A stretch of DNA of 64,000 nt from Luscinia megarhynchos (Eukaryota > Chordata > Aves > Passeriformes > Turdidae), in contig CM067564.1 in assembly GCA_034336665.1 (NCBI GenBank), positions 47,849,451-47,913,450 of the forward strand, in the 5' to 3' direction. The notes beneath the pieces were generated by a model that saw only the letters and a program-made list of their open reading frames with translations, had not been told where the DNA came from and searched no databases. Shown one piece after another: positions 49,591 to 62,200 of this stretch. A program made the translations under genes and the position numbers. Each line of letters opens with the position of its first letter. Positions within the stretch are counted from its first letter, which is position 1.

Positions 49591-50246
49591 TTTTCCCTAG
49601 TGGGAGAAAAATAGACCTTTCATGGTTGTTGTGCCTGGAGCTATTAAATATGGATGAGACAGATGAAATGCTGCTTCTCCTATTACACAGAAATGAATAA
49701 ACAGTAATTCTCAATCACCATATGCATCTCAGGCTTAAAAAAACCACAAAGACAAGTTAAATATGAACACCTGCTAACATTCGTGTGTGCCACTCTGAGG
49801 CTTTTGTCAGCAAAGAGAAAAGGTTTCCTTCTTTGTAAAGGCTCTGATGGCAACTCAACCAAAGGGTATTTACCCTGCTAAAGTTTGGAAAATAAGTTCA
49901 AAACATGGGGGTCCAATAAACAAGTTTACTGCTCGACTCACTGGGTTGATGATTCTGCTTGTTTACTGCAGCTTTAGCAGCGTGTGATGTGGAAAGCAAA
50001 AAACACTTCTGCAGTTTTAAATTCTCATGGCAAGATGGGGGGGAGCAATGATGCCAGCCTTTCAGTGAATCTCTTTTCTGGGGAAGAGCTGGGCTTTAGC
50101 CCTATCACAGATGGTAAAAGTGTGGAAACAGCAGCCTGTGATACAGAAGGAGGGCTAAAACAAAAGGTGTAGGGAGTAGAGGCTGTGTGTGAGCTGGCAG
50201 CCTGTGAAAACTCTCCCAGTTCAGTAATGGGTGATGGCCTGGGGAG

Positions 50247-50400
50247 ACCTGGGGTTAAGCTGCTGTATGACCTTCCTTGCCCTAATTCCCATGTATTTCA
50301 TGTGTGTGGCAGCACTGTCTCATCCCATGAGGGTGTTGTAAGGATAAATTCATGAGAAATTGCGAGGGTTTTGCTATTCTAGCTGCAGGGATGCAAAGGT
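50247..50400 (+). repeat. MIR-like SINE
   Basis: GACCTGGGGTTAAG is followed by CTGCTGTATGACCTT, which corresponds to the GCTGTGTGACCTTGG block of MIR. After a diverged middle, TCATCCCATGAGGGTGTTGTAAGGATAAATTCATGAG corresponds to the CCTCATAGGGTTGTTGTGAGGATTAAATGAG block. Order and orientation agree, so this is the most convincing SINE in the window after 26625-26800. Confidence 0.6.
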
Positions 50401-50910
50401 AGATTGATGTATGGCATTTAAACCTTGGGATATGAACTTTAGTTTAACTGGCTGTTCTGATCCCACAATGACTGTTAGATGCAGTGATAATAAAAGGCCC
50501 ACGACTTACAGCAAGATAAAGGAAGTCAGGGGCTTTGTTTATTCCACAGAGATCAGCCCAAGAAGTTCACAGAGTGTGTCCTCCATGTATTTTTGATGCA
50601 GCTTTCAAAACTGTGTTTTGAAACACCCTGGACATCTTGTGGTTAATTCTCTGCTAATTTTATTCCTCTGAAGTCAGAGGTTGTCTTTATTACTACGTGT
50701 CTGATGTACTACTAGATGACTGGGTTGCTTAGGTGAAAATGCAGTTGTGGGAATTAGGCAGTATTTTACATGCACTTTTTGTTGTTTTTTTGCCATGACT
50801 TAAGCCCAAGGAAGTTCCTGTCTGTCACAGTGGTTGCTTTTCTGTCCATTAATTTTACATTTATGCCTATGAGCTGCTGCTTGCTGCTGCTCTGCTGCAT
50901 TGATCAACCC
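50401..50910. other. Unannotated spacer
   Basis: One 61-codon frame and unique-looking sequence. Nothing recognised. Confidence 0.4.
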
Positions 50911-51950
50911 TAAGAACAGCTGTACTGGGTCAGACCAAAAATGCAGCTCATGCAGTGCCCCTTCCCTGCAGACCATGTCTGGGGACGAATGAATTTAGCA
51001 ATAATGTAATTATAATACCATGGGTACTCCCCTAGCATTCTATGAGATGTGTGCAGATTTTGTGACACTTATATGGTGCCTTTAGTGGTCTGGGGTGAAT
51101 TTTATTATTTATCTAGTATTAGTATTTATCTATTTAGTATTTATCAGTATTTATCTAGTTGTTTCCTGAATCCTTGTTAATGGACACTGTTTCCTATGGA
51201 AAGAGGCTGGGTGGAGTGTTCTGAAGTGCTACCAACCCTCATGTGCTGTCACCTCATCCTTGCCTTAGAAGGGACAGTGACCACCTTCCCTGCTCCACTC
51301 AGAACTTTTATTCTGCCCCCTCTCAGTTTTCCTTTCCAGGCTGCAAAGTTGCAGTTGGTTCAGTAATTCCTCACAATGCTGCTGTTTCATAATTCTGATC
51401 GTCACTGTCACCCTGTCTGGTGCTGTATTCTGAGCTGAGGAGAAGGATCTCAACAACACAAAGCCTTCAGGCTGTGGCAAACCACTTTCTTAGTGACCCC
51501 TAACACTGGGTATTAAGTGGATTTACCATTTATTCCATGCTTTTCATGTCTTTTAACCACTGCTTTGTTCTTGCAAGAAGTTTCTCCTATCCCCTGACAG
51601 CTCACCTGCTCAGAGATCCTGCATTGAGGCACCCCACTGAAATCTGAATAAACCACATTAATGATAATAAATAATAAACAGCATTTTCCCATCTGCATAG
51701 CTGTTGACCCTTCCAGAGTATTCCAGTGCATTTATGAAGCCTGGATTTCCTTCTCTAAAACCTCAATCTATCAAATTGTTCAAAGTGTTCAGTAACTGTA
51801 TCTTTGATGAGGGAGATATGCATCTGTATAGTTTTTACTGACCTGCTGATGTCACTGTTGCTAATCTGGAGTACTCTGTAACTCCTGAATTATTCCTTTG
51901 CATCCATTTTCTAAAACTACATTATGTTAGCTGCCTTCTAAATTTAGGGT
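50911..51950 (-). mobile_element. Ancient CR1-like LINE, RT region
   Basis: The sequence tracks the antisense of an old CR1-type LINE common in reptile genomes, for about 1 kb and in order: AGAACAGCTGTACTGGGTCAGACCAAA at the left edge, then a TTATCTAGTTGTTTCCTGAA block, CTTTCCAGGCTGCAAAGTTGCAG, TTCAGTAATTCCTCACA, ACCATTTATTCC, TGTCTTTTAACCA, CCTGACAGCTCACC, TGTTGACCCTTCCAGAGTATTCCAGT, and CTAAAACTACATTATGTTAGCTGCC. The minus-strand frame 51480-51265 includes EELLNQLQLCSLERKTERG, which matches the ERLRELGLFSLEKRRLRG block of the RT carboxyl end. Frames are broken throughout. The match may continue to about 52560, but I cannot follow it there. Divergence is much higher than in the CR1 copies at 39371 or 63313. 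Confidence 0.7.
51107..51159. repeat. Imperfect TTTATCTAGTATTAG tandem repeat
   Basis: ATTTATCTAGTATTAGT, then ATTTATCTATTTAGT, then ATTTATCAGT, then ATTTATCTAGT. Four short units inside the ancient LINE, expanded from its ATTTATCTAGTT-like motif. Confidence 0.75.
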
Positions 51951-54900
51951 ACCCATAAAGCTTTAAGAGGGAGACTCCAGCTCATGTTTAAGTTTCATGC
52001 CCACCTTCCCCTAGAAATGGTTGGGTCAGTCCAGTCTATAATCCCTTCTACCAACCTTGTAAAGGAGGTTTCCAGTGCAAGAACCTTCCCAAACCTCCCT
52101 GCAATGATCACATCTGACAAAACCCCTAATTTTTTTACGATAGCCATGTGGGTTTATTTGTGCTGCATCTGTAGTTGGTTTCTTCCTGGTTCATCACATA
52201 TCTGGCTTTTCATGTGTGCAGTATAAGTCTTAATTGAGTTCTCTCCCTGCAATTATTCTTCAGCTGCCTTTTCCCACCTTTTAAAGTTCTTATATTTTAG
52301 CCACCGGCACTTGAAATCCATTTTTGCTTCCTCATTTGGACACCCAGTTTCTGGGTTTGAGGATGTTGTCTTACTTCTCACACTTTCTCTTGCCCAGCTG
52401 CTTAGCATGCCAGACTTCTGTTTCAAGAATTTACCTGGGGTATGTATTTGGTCTATGTTTCCAGCATCAGTATTTTTAAACAGTGCTTATGCTTCCTGCA
52501 AGTTTTAGCTCTCCTGGTTCTGTCTCTCAGGACCTTCTCACATCTCGTTTTAACAACTTTACTCATTTTTACAGGTGTTCCTTTAAAATTACACACAGCA
52601 CTGAAGATTTAACACAGAGTAAAAAGTAATACTTTCTTTCCCAAAAATTCTGGGTCTGTCTCCTGTCTCCTACTATAAGCTGAGAGTTTCTTGCCATGGA
52701 GAGTGAGGGTGAATCCAGTTCTTGCACACTTCTTTTGCTGATTCCTTCTAGCACCAACTTTTAGTCATAGTTTAAGAACCATTCAGTGTATTTGTCATTA
52801 AAACCTATTATGTGACATGGAAAAGCAGTTGGTTACTTAAAGTATTTAAAATGTCTTTCACTGGAGAGTTATGGAAATATTGAGCATCAAATTTAGAATG
52901 AACAAAGAAGAATGCTTTCTCATATAATTTGTTCTTCATTGTGCTTAATTCTGCAGAAGACTGGAATTTAAAGTGTAAATGGGTTGGAGAAAATGAATTA
53001 CAGAGGTTAGTAGCTAAGACCTGATGGGTCAGTGTGTCACCTGAACAGAGATCCCTTCCCTGGATCTCTGGCTGCTGGAGGCTGGAGGATAAACACGGTG
53101 GGAGGAGATCATGTGCTACATGAGCTCTGTTTCTTATGCTCTTTGCTATAATTAAATTCCTACCCGTGGAAGAAAGCAAAACTTTTCCCTAAGGAAGCCC
53201 CATGATTTTTCTGCCATTGCAACAATTTCACATGCATCCTTTTGACTGGTCATGTTTTAATGGACTCAAAGTTTTTCTCTTCATAGTGAGCCTCCCCATA
53301 TGGCCATTATGGGCAGATGCTGTCTCATTTTGATTATTCCTAAGTTCTGTGGACCAACTTGTGCCCTTGCTGTCAGCATCAAGTGTCCAACCCATCCTCC
53401 CCTTCAAGCCCTTTTCAATGACAATAAATAGAAGCTCCTCAGGAAAACAAATTTCTGAAATCTTATTCGATTTTTTTCTTTAATCAACTTTTAACTTGTT
53501 TTGAATACTCTGCAGCCCATCTCTTCACTGGGCTGGTGTATCAACCAGAGCACATTTGTACCCCACACAACCTGTGGCAGCTTTTCCCAGCTGGACCATG
53601 CAGAGCTTTGCTCCTCAGCCTGCTGCCAGTGGCCTGTTTGCAGTATTTTTGGGAACTGGCTTTCAGGTAACCTTTACAGTGCATTAGGAGGCATATTCCT
53701 GCATTCTGCTTGTCCTTGTCACTCTGCCAGGGTTCTCCTGCAATCATTTTGAGGTTCTTTAAACTTCTGGAGTGCAGGTCACCTGGGAGGAAAATATGCT
53801 CCTTCCTTTCTGTCCAGGAAAATAATTTCAACAACAGCAACAGCTGAAACACAGAAATTTTTGCTGTCAGGTTTGAAGAGTTGTGTTCTTCTCTTTGCAC
53901 CCTCATCACCTCTTGGGCCATTTTACAGTGCCTCTCATCCCTGCTGTCCAAGGTCTGGGCTGGGTTATCTGGACCCACATAAGGATAGGAAGCACAGTGG
54001 TGGCATTGTCAATGTGTGTGTAGCTTGTCAACCTGAGATGGAAATTAGATCTGAGAAACTTCATTTTTAAAAATAGTCAGGGTGTGTGGCAGTCATCTCC
54101 TAGGAAACTCATCATTGTATTTTATGAGACTGTAATGTGCTGTGATTACATTTCAGATAAAGGGAATCAGCATTGCTGTCAGATTGTTTCTGCTGAAGTT
54201 TTCCAACACAGAAGGACATCCCTAGGCAGCAGTTGGCTGTGGCTGGTTGTGAGCTGGTTGAGGCACTGAGATTGTTCCCTCTGTGCTGTTGTTCACTGGA
54301 GGATGGCAGGGGAAGGCTGAGGGATGAATAACCTGGCTCTGCATGTGTTTTACTGTGTGCTGGAGCTGTGGGCACCCCAGTCTGTTGTGGCTCTGGTGAG
54401 TCAGGTGAAGCTCAGGATCAGCAGCTTGCCCTGGGAAATCTGTAGGACTTCAGTCTCCTTCTCCTTAACAGCAAATTTGGCAAATACATTAGGATTGTTC
54501 TCTATGAAGTCTAAACCAGTTGCTATTAAAGCAGGACTCTGAACAATGTGGCAGAGATATCAGTGTCTGTCTCACTGCTGATGTCTTCATGGACCATCTC
54601 AAGAGCATGCTGAGACCAGACTGACCTCTTTGGGGAGGTTTGTCCTGCTTTCAGATGGAGCACCAGCACCCTTTTCTCTGTTGTGATTCTCTGACCTGCC
54701 CAGCTGCTCTCATGCAGCTCTGCCACACTGAAAAGGCTCATTCCCTCATTCCCTGCCTTCCAACATCACATGGGCAAGGCAGCAGAAGCCAGGGATGCTC
54801 CCATCCTCAAGGGACAGGATTATTGCGGGGTCACTGCCCTTCTCTGCTGTTAAAATCATGGGATGAGCTCAAAGGATCCCTGTTGCCAGGCCTCCCTGTA

Positions 54901-56180
54901 CAACTCCATGGCATCAAAAGACTTGCCTTCAGAGCAGTGAGGAGCATTGTGACAGTGACTGCATGGGAGGAAAGGTGTGTTGGTGCTGAGTCTATTTGGC
55001 AAGTAACCTCAGTAGTCTCAACACAGCACCATGAAAACAGAGCCATGGAGAAATTCCTCATCAGCAGAAGCTGAAAGAAACCCCCTCTTTGCTCTGAGTT
55101 TTCATGAGAATGACCGAGGGTGGGACATGTGGAAAGTGTGTGGCAATTCTTTTTGCAGAAGTAGCTGTGAGTTGCAAAGGTCCTGGTAACTTCGTGTACA
55201 GTTAGACTGAAATAATCTTAGCCAGAGTGTTTATTTTCAAGCTTGCCAGTTGCTAGGCAAACCAGTTTGCTGAGTTTCTTAATGTACCTCAGCTCAGACA
55301 TGAAGCCACATGTGGATACATGAGCGAAGAGGCTGGGGAGTAGAAAAGCAAACTCTCTTCCTAGTGTTTAGAGGGGTGCCCATTGGGAGTAAAGCTGCAG
55401 ATGGAGCTCTGAGTATCCTGCAGTGCCTTTTCCTACCAGAGCTCATTCTGAGCTCTTAAACAATTTATTTGTATTCCACCACACTGAATTGTCTTTCTCT
55501 CGCTTTTATTTATTTGTTTTTGGTTTTTTTAAATTCTAATCTGCAACTTGGAGTGGGCAAGGATACAAAATACACATCATTTCTATTCCAGATATTTAAA
55601 ATGGATATGCAGGACTGGCTGAGACAACAGGATGAGAACAAGGCAATTAGAGTTTCACAGAGGGACAGAAGGGCTCTTGGACAATGGGGGTTGTTCAGCT
55701 GTGCTTGTGACAGCTCTGAACCCTGTGGCCTCTTTTGGTGGCTGCTCATCACATCCATGGAGGTCCTTTCTGACTGGGGCTCTACATTGGATCTGAAGGA
55801 TTCAAGTGGAAAAGGCAGGTGCTAGAAGATTTGCAGTGGTTTCATGGTGCACATCTATGTTATCTAATCTAAATCATTTATCTAATCTAAATTTATAAAT
55901 CTATATTTATCTAATCTAAAATAATAGGCAGGAGCCATGCTGTGATCATCTGCATTAAAGTCTGGGCATCTCAGGTGGGACCTGTGACCAAAGTTGTGCA
56001 GCAAATGGAGCAAGTGGTTTTTGGCTGGCAGGGTTTAAGGATCCTACAGACACAGAGTGTGCTGTCATTAATTTTGGGTAGGATGTAAGCATCTGCTGGA
56101 GATGCTTTTCAGAGTACAGCAGGAATATGCACTTTCAGATGATGCAAAGCTCCCAGCTTTTAAGTAATTAAGTTAAATAA
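51951..56180. other. Gene-free stretch
   Basis: The first 600 bases may be more of the ancient LINE. The rest is unique-looking. Frames reach 145 codons (minus, 53978-53541) with no domain. A small tandem repeat lies at 55858-55925. Confidence 0.45.
55858..55925. repeat. Tandem repeat, unit ATTTATCTAATCTAAA
   Basis: TATCTAATCTAAATC, then ATTTATCTAATCTAAATTTATAAATCT, then ATATTTATCTAATCTAAAATAAT: the core TATCTAATCTAAA occurs three times at uneven spacing. Confidence 0.85.
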
Positions 56181-56278
56181 GAATCAAAGAGTTGTTAAAG
56201 TTGGAAAATACCCCCAAGTCCAGCTGTTAATGCTGCCATGTTCACCAGCAAACCATGTCCCCAGGTGCCACATCAGGC
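56181..56278 (-). mobile_element. CR1 LINE 3' tip
   Basis: GAATCAAAGAGTTGTTAAAGTTGGAAAATACCCCCAAGTCCAG, then TTAATGCTGCCATGTTCACCA, AACCATGTCCCCAGGTGCCACATC: the reverse complement of the CR1 3' end, as in AATCATTAAGGTTGGAAAAGACC, CCAAGTCCACC, ACCATGTCCCTAAGCGCCACAT. About 98 bases, non-coding. Confidence 0.85.
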
Positions 56279-59200
56279 CATGGAGTTCCTGTTCCTCAAG
56301 TGCCTCACCTGTGGAATGAGCAGAGCACTTCATGAAAGGCAGGGCTGGTGTTTGAAAATCACAGCTCAAGAGATACAATCCTTTGCCTCTGATCACTGGG
56401 GAAGGCTGTTGGGGAAGAACTCACACTGTGGCTTTGTTTTGGAGAGATAGAAATGCCACTTGAATGAAGGAGGCTGTGCAGACTTTTGCATCTTGGATTT
56501 GTGAAGTTCCAGACACCTTTAGGTGAAACTCTTGGCTGAATGGGAGTTTCCCATGGATTAGCCACAGCTGCAAAATTATTTGATCTTTAAGCAGTGGATA
56601 GCTCCACCTTCACTACAGACCTCTGTAGAAGGAATGTAGGAATTGTTGGAAGCAAAACTACTGTGTCTGCCTTCCTTTGCTTTGCTACAATATCATCTAC
56701 TTGTTCCATAATTGATTCCATAATTGTAACATAAGCTTTTCTTGAGTTTCCATGTGGAGAAAGAAGAAGAATCAGGCTTTTTCAAATTGGTGTAATCTAC
56801 TTTATATGGCCAGATAAGATCTCCAAAAATAATAGACCCTGCATATGTCAGTGTTAGAATAGGGAAATGCTTTGGGAAAAAAAGAATTATGGAGATCACT
56901 TATGCCTCTGGAAAGGTTTGAGGTCATTACTAGAAGAAAAAAGGTTAATTTCTTGTGAGAATGCTGCCATCAGATAAATCCTGGGAGAGGATGAGCTCCT
57001 TTTGGCTCATAAGATGAAAGTGGAAAAAAAGGTACTTAAATATTCACTTTGGAAAGAAAGTGATCATCAGTGGGGAAAACAACCTGCTTAACAGCTCATT
57101 TGTGAAGCATATAATGGAAGGAAGATCTCAGCACAGAGAAACTGTGTTTTTCATGATAGCTTTAGTGTGACTGCCACAGAGGATGTAATGTAAATGTAAT
57201 AGGCCTTTAAAGACAATACTTCCCTTTTTAATAGGGGTCAGGATTAATCAGAAAGGAGCAAACAGTTCAGGAAAGAAGATGGCTGTAATAACAAACATGA
57301 CTGGGGATCTGAGCTGGGCCAGTTTCCCTTTTTAGCATCCATGCATCACTGTCTCAGAACAGACTGCATAGCATCCTATTAAATTAGCATACACCAGGCA
57401 GCTCAAACAAATTAGTTCATCTCAGAAAGGGAAGAGGTTCTCCAGAAACTTTCCTTTTTGGCTTAATTTCTGTGCTTTGTGTGGTTCATTCATCTTTGAA
57501 CCCAAGTTTTATGGCACTGAAGCCTGCATGCCTCATTCTGCTCTGCACCAAATGGGTTTTCTTGCCTGGAAGTCTCTTTGATTGTGGGTTTTAGTGCCTT
57601 CACGCTGCTGGTGTGTGAGCTGGAGTGACAAGAAGTGCTGGTGGTGTGTGCTATGCCCTGCTGTGACCTTGGAATTTATCCTGGAGTAAAGAACTAATTC
57701 CAGCTACAGAATGGTTCACATCAGTTCCAGGGATGTTTTCCTTAGGTGAAAATGGTTGTTGCCCTCTAAGGGGGTTGTTGCCTTCTGGTGAAGGGGATCC
57801 AGGGCTGTGAAGGAAACCACCTTCACTATACTCTCATAAATGCATGCTTTATGATGTGCAACTTTAAATTGGTGTTTTCTGGCTTCATAGAAGTTTCTTT
57901 CCTCTAAGTAGCTTTCCTTTAAGTAGCTGACATGGATTTCCAATCTCAATCCTAGTTCTTTTAGTGGGTGGACTCTTTTTCTTTTTTTCATTTCCTGAGA
58001 TTATTAAATATTGAGCAGCTAAACTAGAAGAAATTATAAGCCTCAAATGGACATTAAAATTCTTGCAACTGACTCTGGTGACAAAAACTGTCAAAACACT
58101 AAGCTGTTGTAACTGTAGATAATAGTACCCTCAAAAAAATAGAAGTTAAATCCAAACAAATGGGAAAACACTTGGTGGCTACCCAAGATCAAAGCTTTGT
58201 GCTGCTCATTCTGTGGCAGACTGAAATGGTAAGTGGAAACTAGACTGGTCTATAAGGAGGTGAAAGAAGCTCTGCCTGGAGTGTGGCATTTTTGGGTGGC
58301 TCTGTTCTGGTCATGGCTATAAGCCCCAGCAGAGATCTGGGCATTGATGGGGTTACTTCCTCCCAAATATTTTGTTAAAGGGGAAGCAGCAGAATGACTG
58401 GAAAGAAGAGTCTGGAGTTGGGGATGTGCTGCCCATCCCTGGGCATGGTGACTCTCAGGGTCCTTTCACACTGTGGCTGCTCATTGCAAGCCCCCAGTGG
58501 TTTTAAGATACCTCCTAACTTGGACAAAATGCTGAGGGAAAGTCATGGGGCAGTGGCTGAGAGCACAGAGAAAGGAGCTCCAGAAAGGAGCTTCTTGCTG
58601 CAGGAACACCCAGCACAGAGTGTCTGTGCCCCCTGCCATTGCTGGAGTGTCCATCAGGATACAGCAAGAGCACTTTGGCACGGGGGAAGGGCTGTTCATC
58701 ATCTGTAATGGGTTAGCAGCAGCCCCAGCCTCATCAGGCACCTCCATGGGCCCAGCTCTGCGGGCAGGGCTCGGGGTCAGCCTGGAGAGGGGAGCCAGGG
58801 TCAGACACTGCCCAGGGCAGGGCTGTGCCTGCTGCTCGACAGCACTCTCGGGGCCCCGAGGTAGGAAACAGCACTTTGAGTGTGGCTGGGAGGCTCAGTG
58901 GAAGTTAAATGAGTAGGGAGGCTAAAAATACCGGTGTTAATACAGCAATCCCAGTTGTGGTGCTCTTGCCCAGGCAGAGGAAGCATTGCCATAGAAGGGG
59001 CTGCAGGGTTGGATCTGTGTGCTTGATGAATGAAAATAGCTAGAAAAATTATTTGTTCTCTAAAGCATAGATGGCTGCAACCAGATTAGTCAGCTTTTCC
59101 CATGAATTTATATTCAGTTCTTGGGAGTATGTAGGGAATTTAGTTTCTGCACCATGTGTAGCACAGTCCCAAAGTCCTTCTCCTTCCCTCTTGGCTGGTT

Positions 59201-62200
59201 AAAAACCCTCTCCACACTTCAGTGTTGTTAACTTTGCATTCAGACATTACCAAGCTATTGGAAGTGAAATTGTAAATTCATTTTTATGCGTCTCTGAACA
59301 CTGCTGGACAGGACTTTGGAATGAAAATCTTTATTTCCAGCTTAGTTGGATTTGTGTTAGGATGCACCTGGATGATGTGTGAGGAGAGTGAGGAGGTGTT
59401 TACAAAAACAACTGAGTAGAAAATTTTAAAAAAAGAAAAATAAGGCAAAGGAGAGGACATGAGTTGTGCAGGAAAATGGCTTAGTAGAAAAGTGGTCTGC
59501 AGGACCAGAATCTCCCTGGTGTGTTACACAGAGCCTGAGCTCATCCCACATTTAACTCATTGAGGCCCATGGAAGAAGCTGTGAAAATGCTAAGGAAGAC
59601 CTTCCTCCCTGTCTTTGAGGTGCAGTCCAAAGTCACCTTTCTTTGGAGAGTCAAGGAGCAGAAATTGAGTGTGGTTGTGGATGCCACACTATGAAAATTA
59701 CCTTTACTTTGGTTGGTCTCCCTTTGATTCAGTCTCAGGGTGGACATGGTGTATTTTTCAGATGCTGAGTGCTCACTTTTTATTTTCCCTTGGTTTGGCC
59801 AGGGCAAAGTCCACATGGGAAGCCAATTGTATCATAATTAAGAACATCAGCTATATGCAACCTGAAAACATGAAATCTGTTTCCTGGCTATGTCTGTTGA
59901 CTTAGTATCACAGAGCACCTGCTAATGCAGTGGAAAACTGCTCAACATGGAGGCTGAATGGAAAAAATGAAGTTTTATCCCTCCATCAGCTTTGTCTTCA
60001 TTTTGTCAGTATTTTTGTCACAGCAATTTTTTTTGTTGAATGAGAACAGATTTGCTGTCACAGTATATCCTGTTCATTGTATTTCAGAAATTAAATGTTC
60101 ATATTAAATTATAGTTCCAACAGAAGAAGGGAAAACTCACTTGTTCTTTATTTTACTTTGATCTGCCTAGCCTTGCAGCCGCTGCTTTCTCATTGAAAAT
60201 CCAGTCTGTTTGGGCATGAATAATGTTCATATTTCAATGTTAATCTTGAAATTCTAACCTTTAAATCTACAGAAAAGAAAAATAATGAATGAGAAACAAT
60301 TTAAATGAATCAAAACTCTAAAAGATTGGCATCTCACAGGATACTGCATAGTCCAGGTGTTTGCAAAGGGGTGAGGAGTCAAAACGTCTCAAGCACCCTC
60401 TGGAATCTGCCATTATCTCAAAGTCACTCATCAACTGCTTTAACCTCTTTTTCTTTCTTACATTGCTCCAAATTCACATGGAGATGATCTAAATCATAAA
60501 ATTATTCCATGCCTTAATTAGAAGTTTGAAAAGAGCAGTTCCTCCAGGGTAAATGATAACATGGTCAAAACTTTCAAAAATAGGTTGTTGCCACACAAGG
60601 ATTTTGGCAGCTAAGAGTGGTTTCATTTTGCAGAAGTTTCTTGCTTACCCATTTCCACCACTGTGCCTACTTCCTCAAAGCCATGACACATTTTTACTTG
60701 TTTGCTATCATCTGCAGGCAGGACAGGGAAAATTCCTGAAGGATTTTGAAGCTCCTCTTTAGAGAGGCAAAGACTTTGTTCCTGGGCATGTTGGAAAGGT
60801 TGCAATTGCCTCCTTCCCAGCTGAAGGGAATGGTGCATCCCAACTATTGCAAACACATTTACAATCATAATTTTTAACTAGTTAACCTCTTTTCCCAATT
60901 AAAAAAAAGTCTATAACATATCGTGATATTTGCTTTTATTCCTTTTTATCATACAACACTGCTTGATGATGTTTAATGGAAGCCATGGCCTTTTCATAAA
61001 AGTCATGTTGATGGTGTAAAATGCAATATTTTCCTACTCCAAAGTCTTTCTAAAACTTTGTACACCATTACATCAAAAAAGAATTGTAATTAATTCTTAG
61101 AGGTAAATTGCTTTATTTATTAATACCATGATTTTAAAGGCAATATTAATTCCTTTTGGGGAAAGAAAAATCTTTAGCAAGCCTGCTGAGCTGGTAGTTC
61201 TGGGGAATTTTTTATGGAGGTGGGGATTTGCTGTAGGATATATTGCTCTTAGAAAGAAAATGAGCAGACTTTTCTTTCTGGCTTTCTCTCTGATATTTAC
61301 CTATTCATGCCTGAGTCAAGAGGGGTTTAGTGGAGGCTGGACTGTGTCATTAAGGGTGGATGAATTCAGCTGCATGTTTGAAATTATGATAATTGCTTGC
61401 CCATCTATTCAGTATTATTTTTGACTCTTCCCTGACTCCAGCAGACTCCAGGAGTATCTTTGCTGCCTCTCCTTTGCTGGTGATCCCTCCCACACTTTCT
61501 TTCTTCTTGCCCCATATTGCTGAATCTCTGTTTAATACTCTGATCCCTCTCTGCATCTGTTCCCTTCCTTCTCTTTCCTTCCAGCACTTCACTTCTCTTT
61601 CTTTGTGCACTGATTTTGCTTTGCCCCCCAGCCTTGCTCTGAGAGCACAGGAGTGTATACAGTGCACAAGATAGTGCAGACTGCCTCACTTCTGCCTCCT
61701 CACATCTCCCGTCCTGCCTTCCCAGCAGATCCACCCCAGCTCTCCCCCTCCTGTTGCCCAGGAGCTCTTCCCAGCATTAGCAATTTCATGCCATGGCCTC
61801 ATATAAAAATCAATGTAAAAAAGCACCCTGTCCATGCCCGGGGTTGACATGGAACCAAACACTTTAGCTGAGCTTCAGGTTATTTCATGCTATAATGAGA
61901 AAGGTTGTTAAGGAGATAGGGAATTGGGTTTCTTGAGTATTGCAGAGCTCCACAAAAAAAAAATCATTTAAATTCACAGAGGCTCTTTCCAAGCAGGGAA
62001 ACCATGTCTGTCCTGATAAGTGGAGGAAGAAATCCAGTGAAATGATAGAGCCAGCTGAAAAAGAGGTGCTTCACAAAGTTAGCTGTACTGTGTAGAGGGG
62101 AAATAAATGGATTTCCACTATTTTGTTGTCTGAGATGAGCAATGAAATGCAGATTGGGATGGGAGCTCCCTGTATTTTTATAATATAGTAAACACTGGGA

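Larger units (their letters stand above)
39781..50246. other. Long gene-free stretch
   Basis: About 10.5 kb without a supported gene or TE. It includes the longest open frame in the window (minus, 46615-45800), a simple repeat at 48160-48192, an AAT run at 49571-49590 and an enhancer-like stretch at 47341-47530. Other frames reach 153 codons (40014-40475, plus) and have no domain. Confidence 0.5.
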
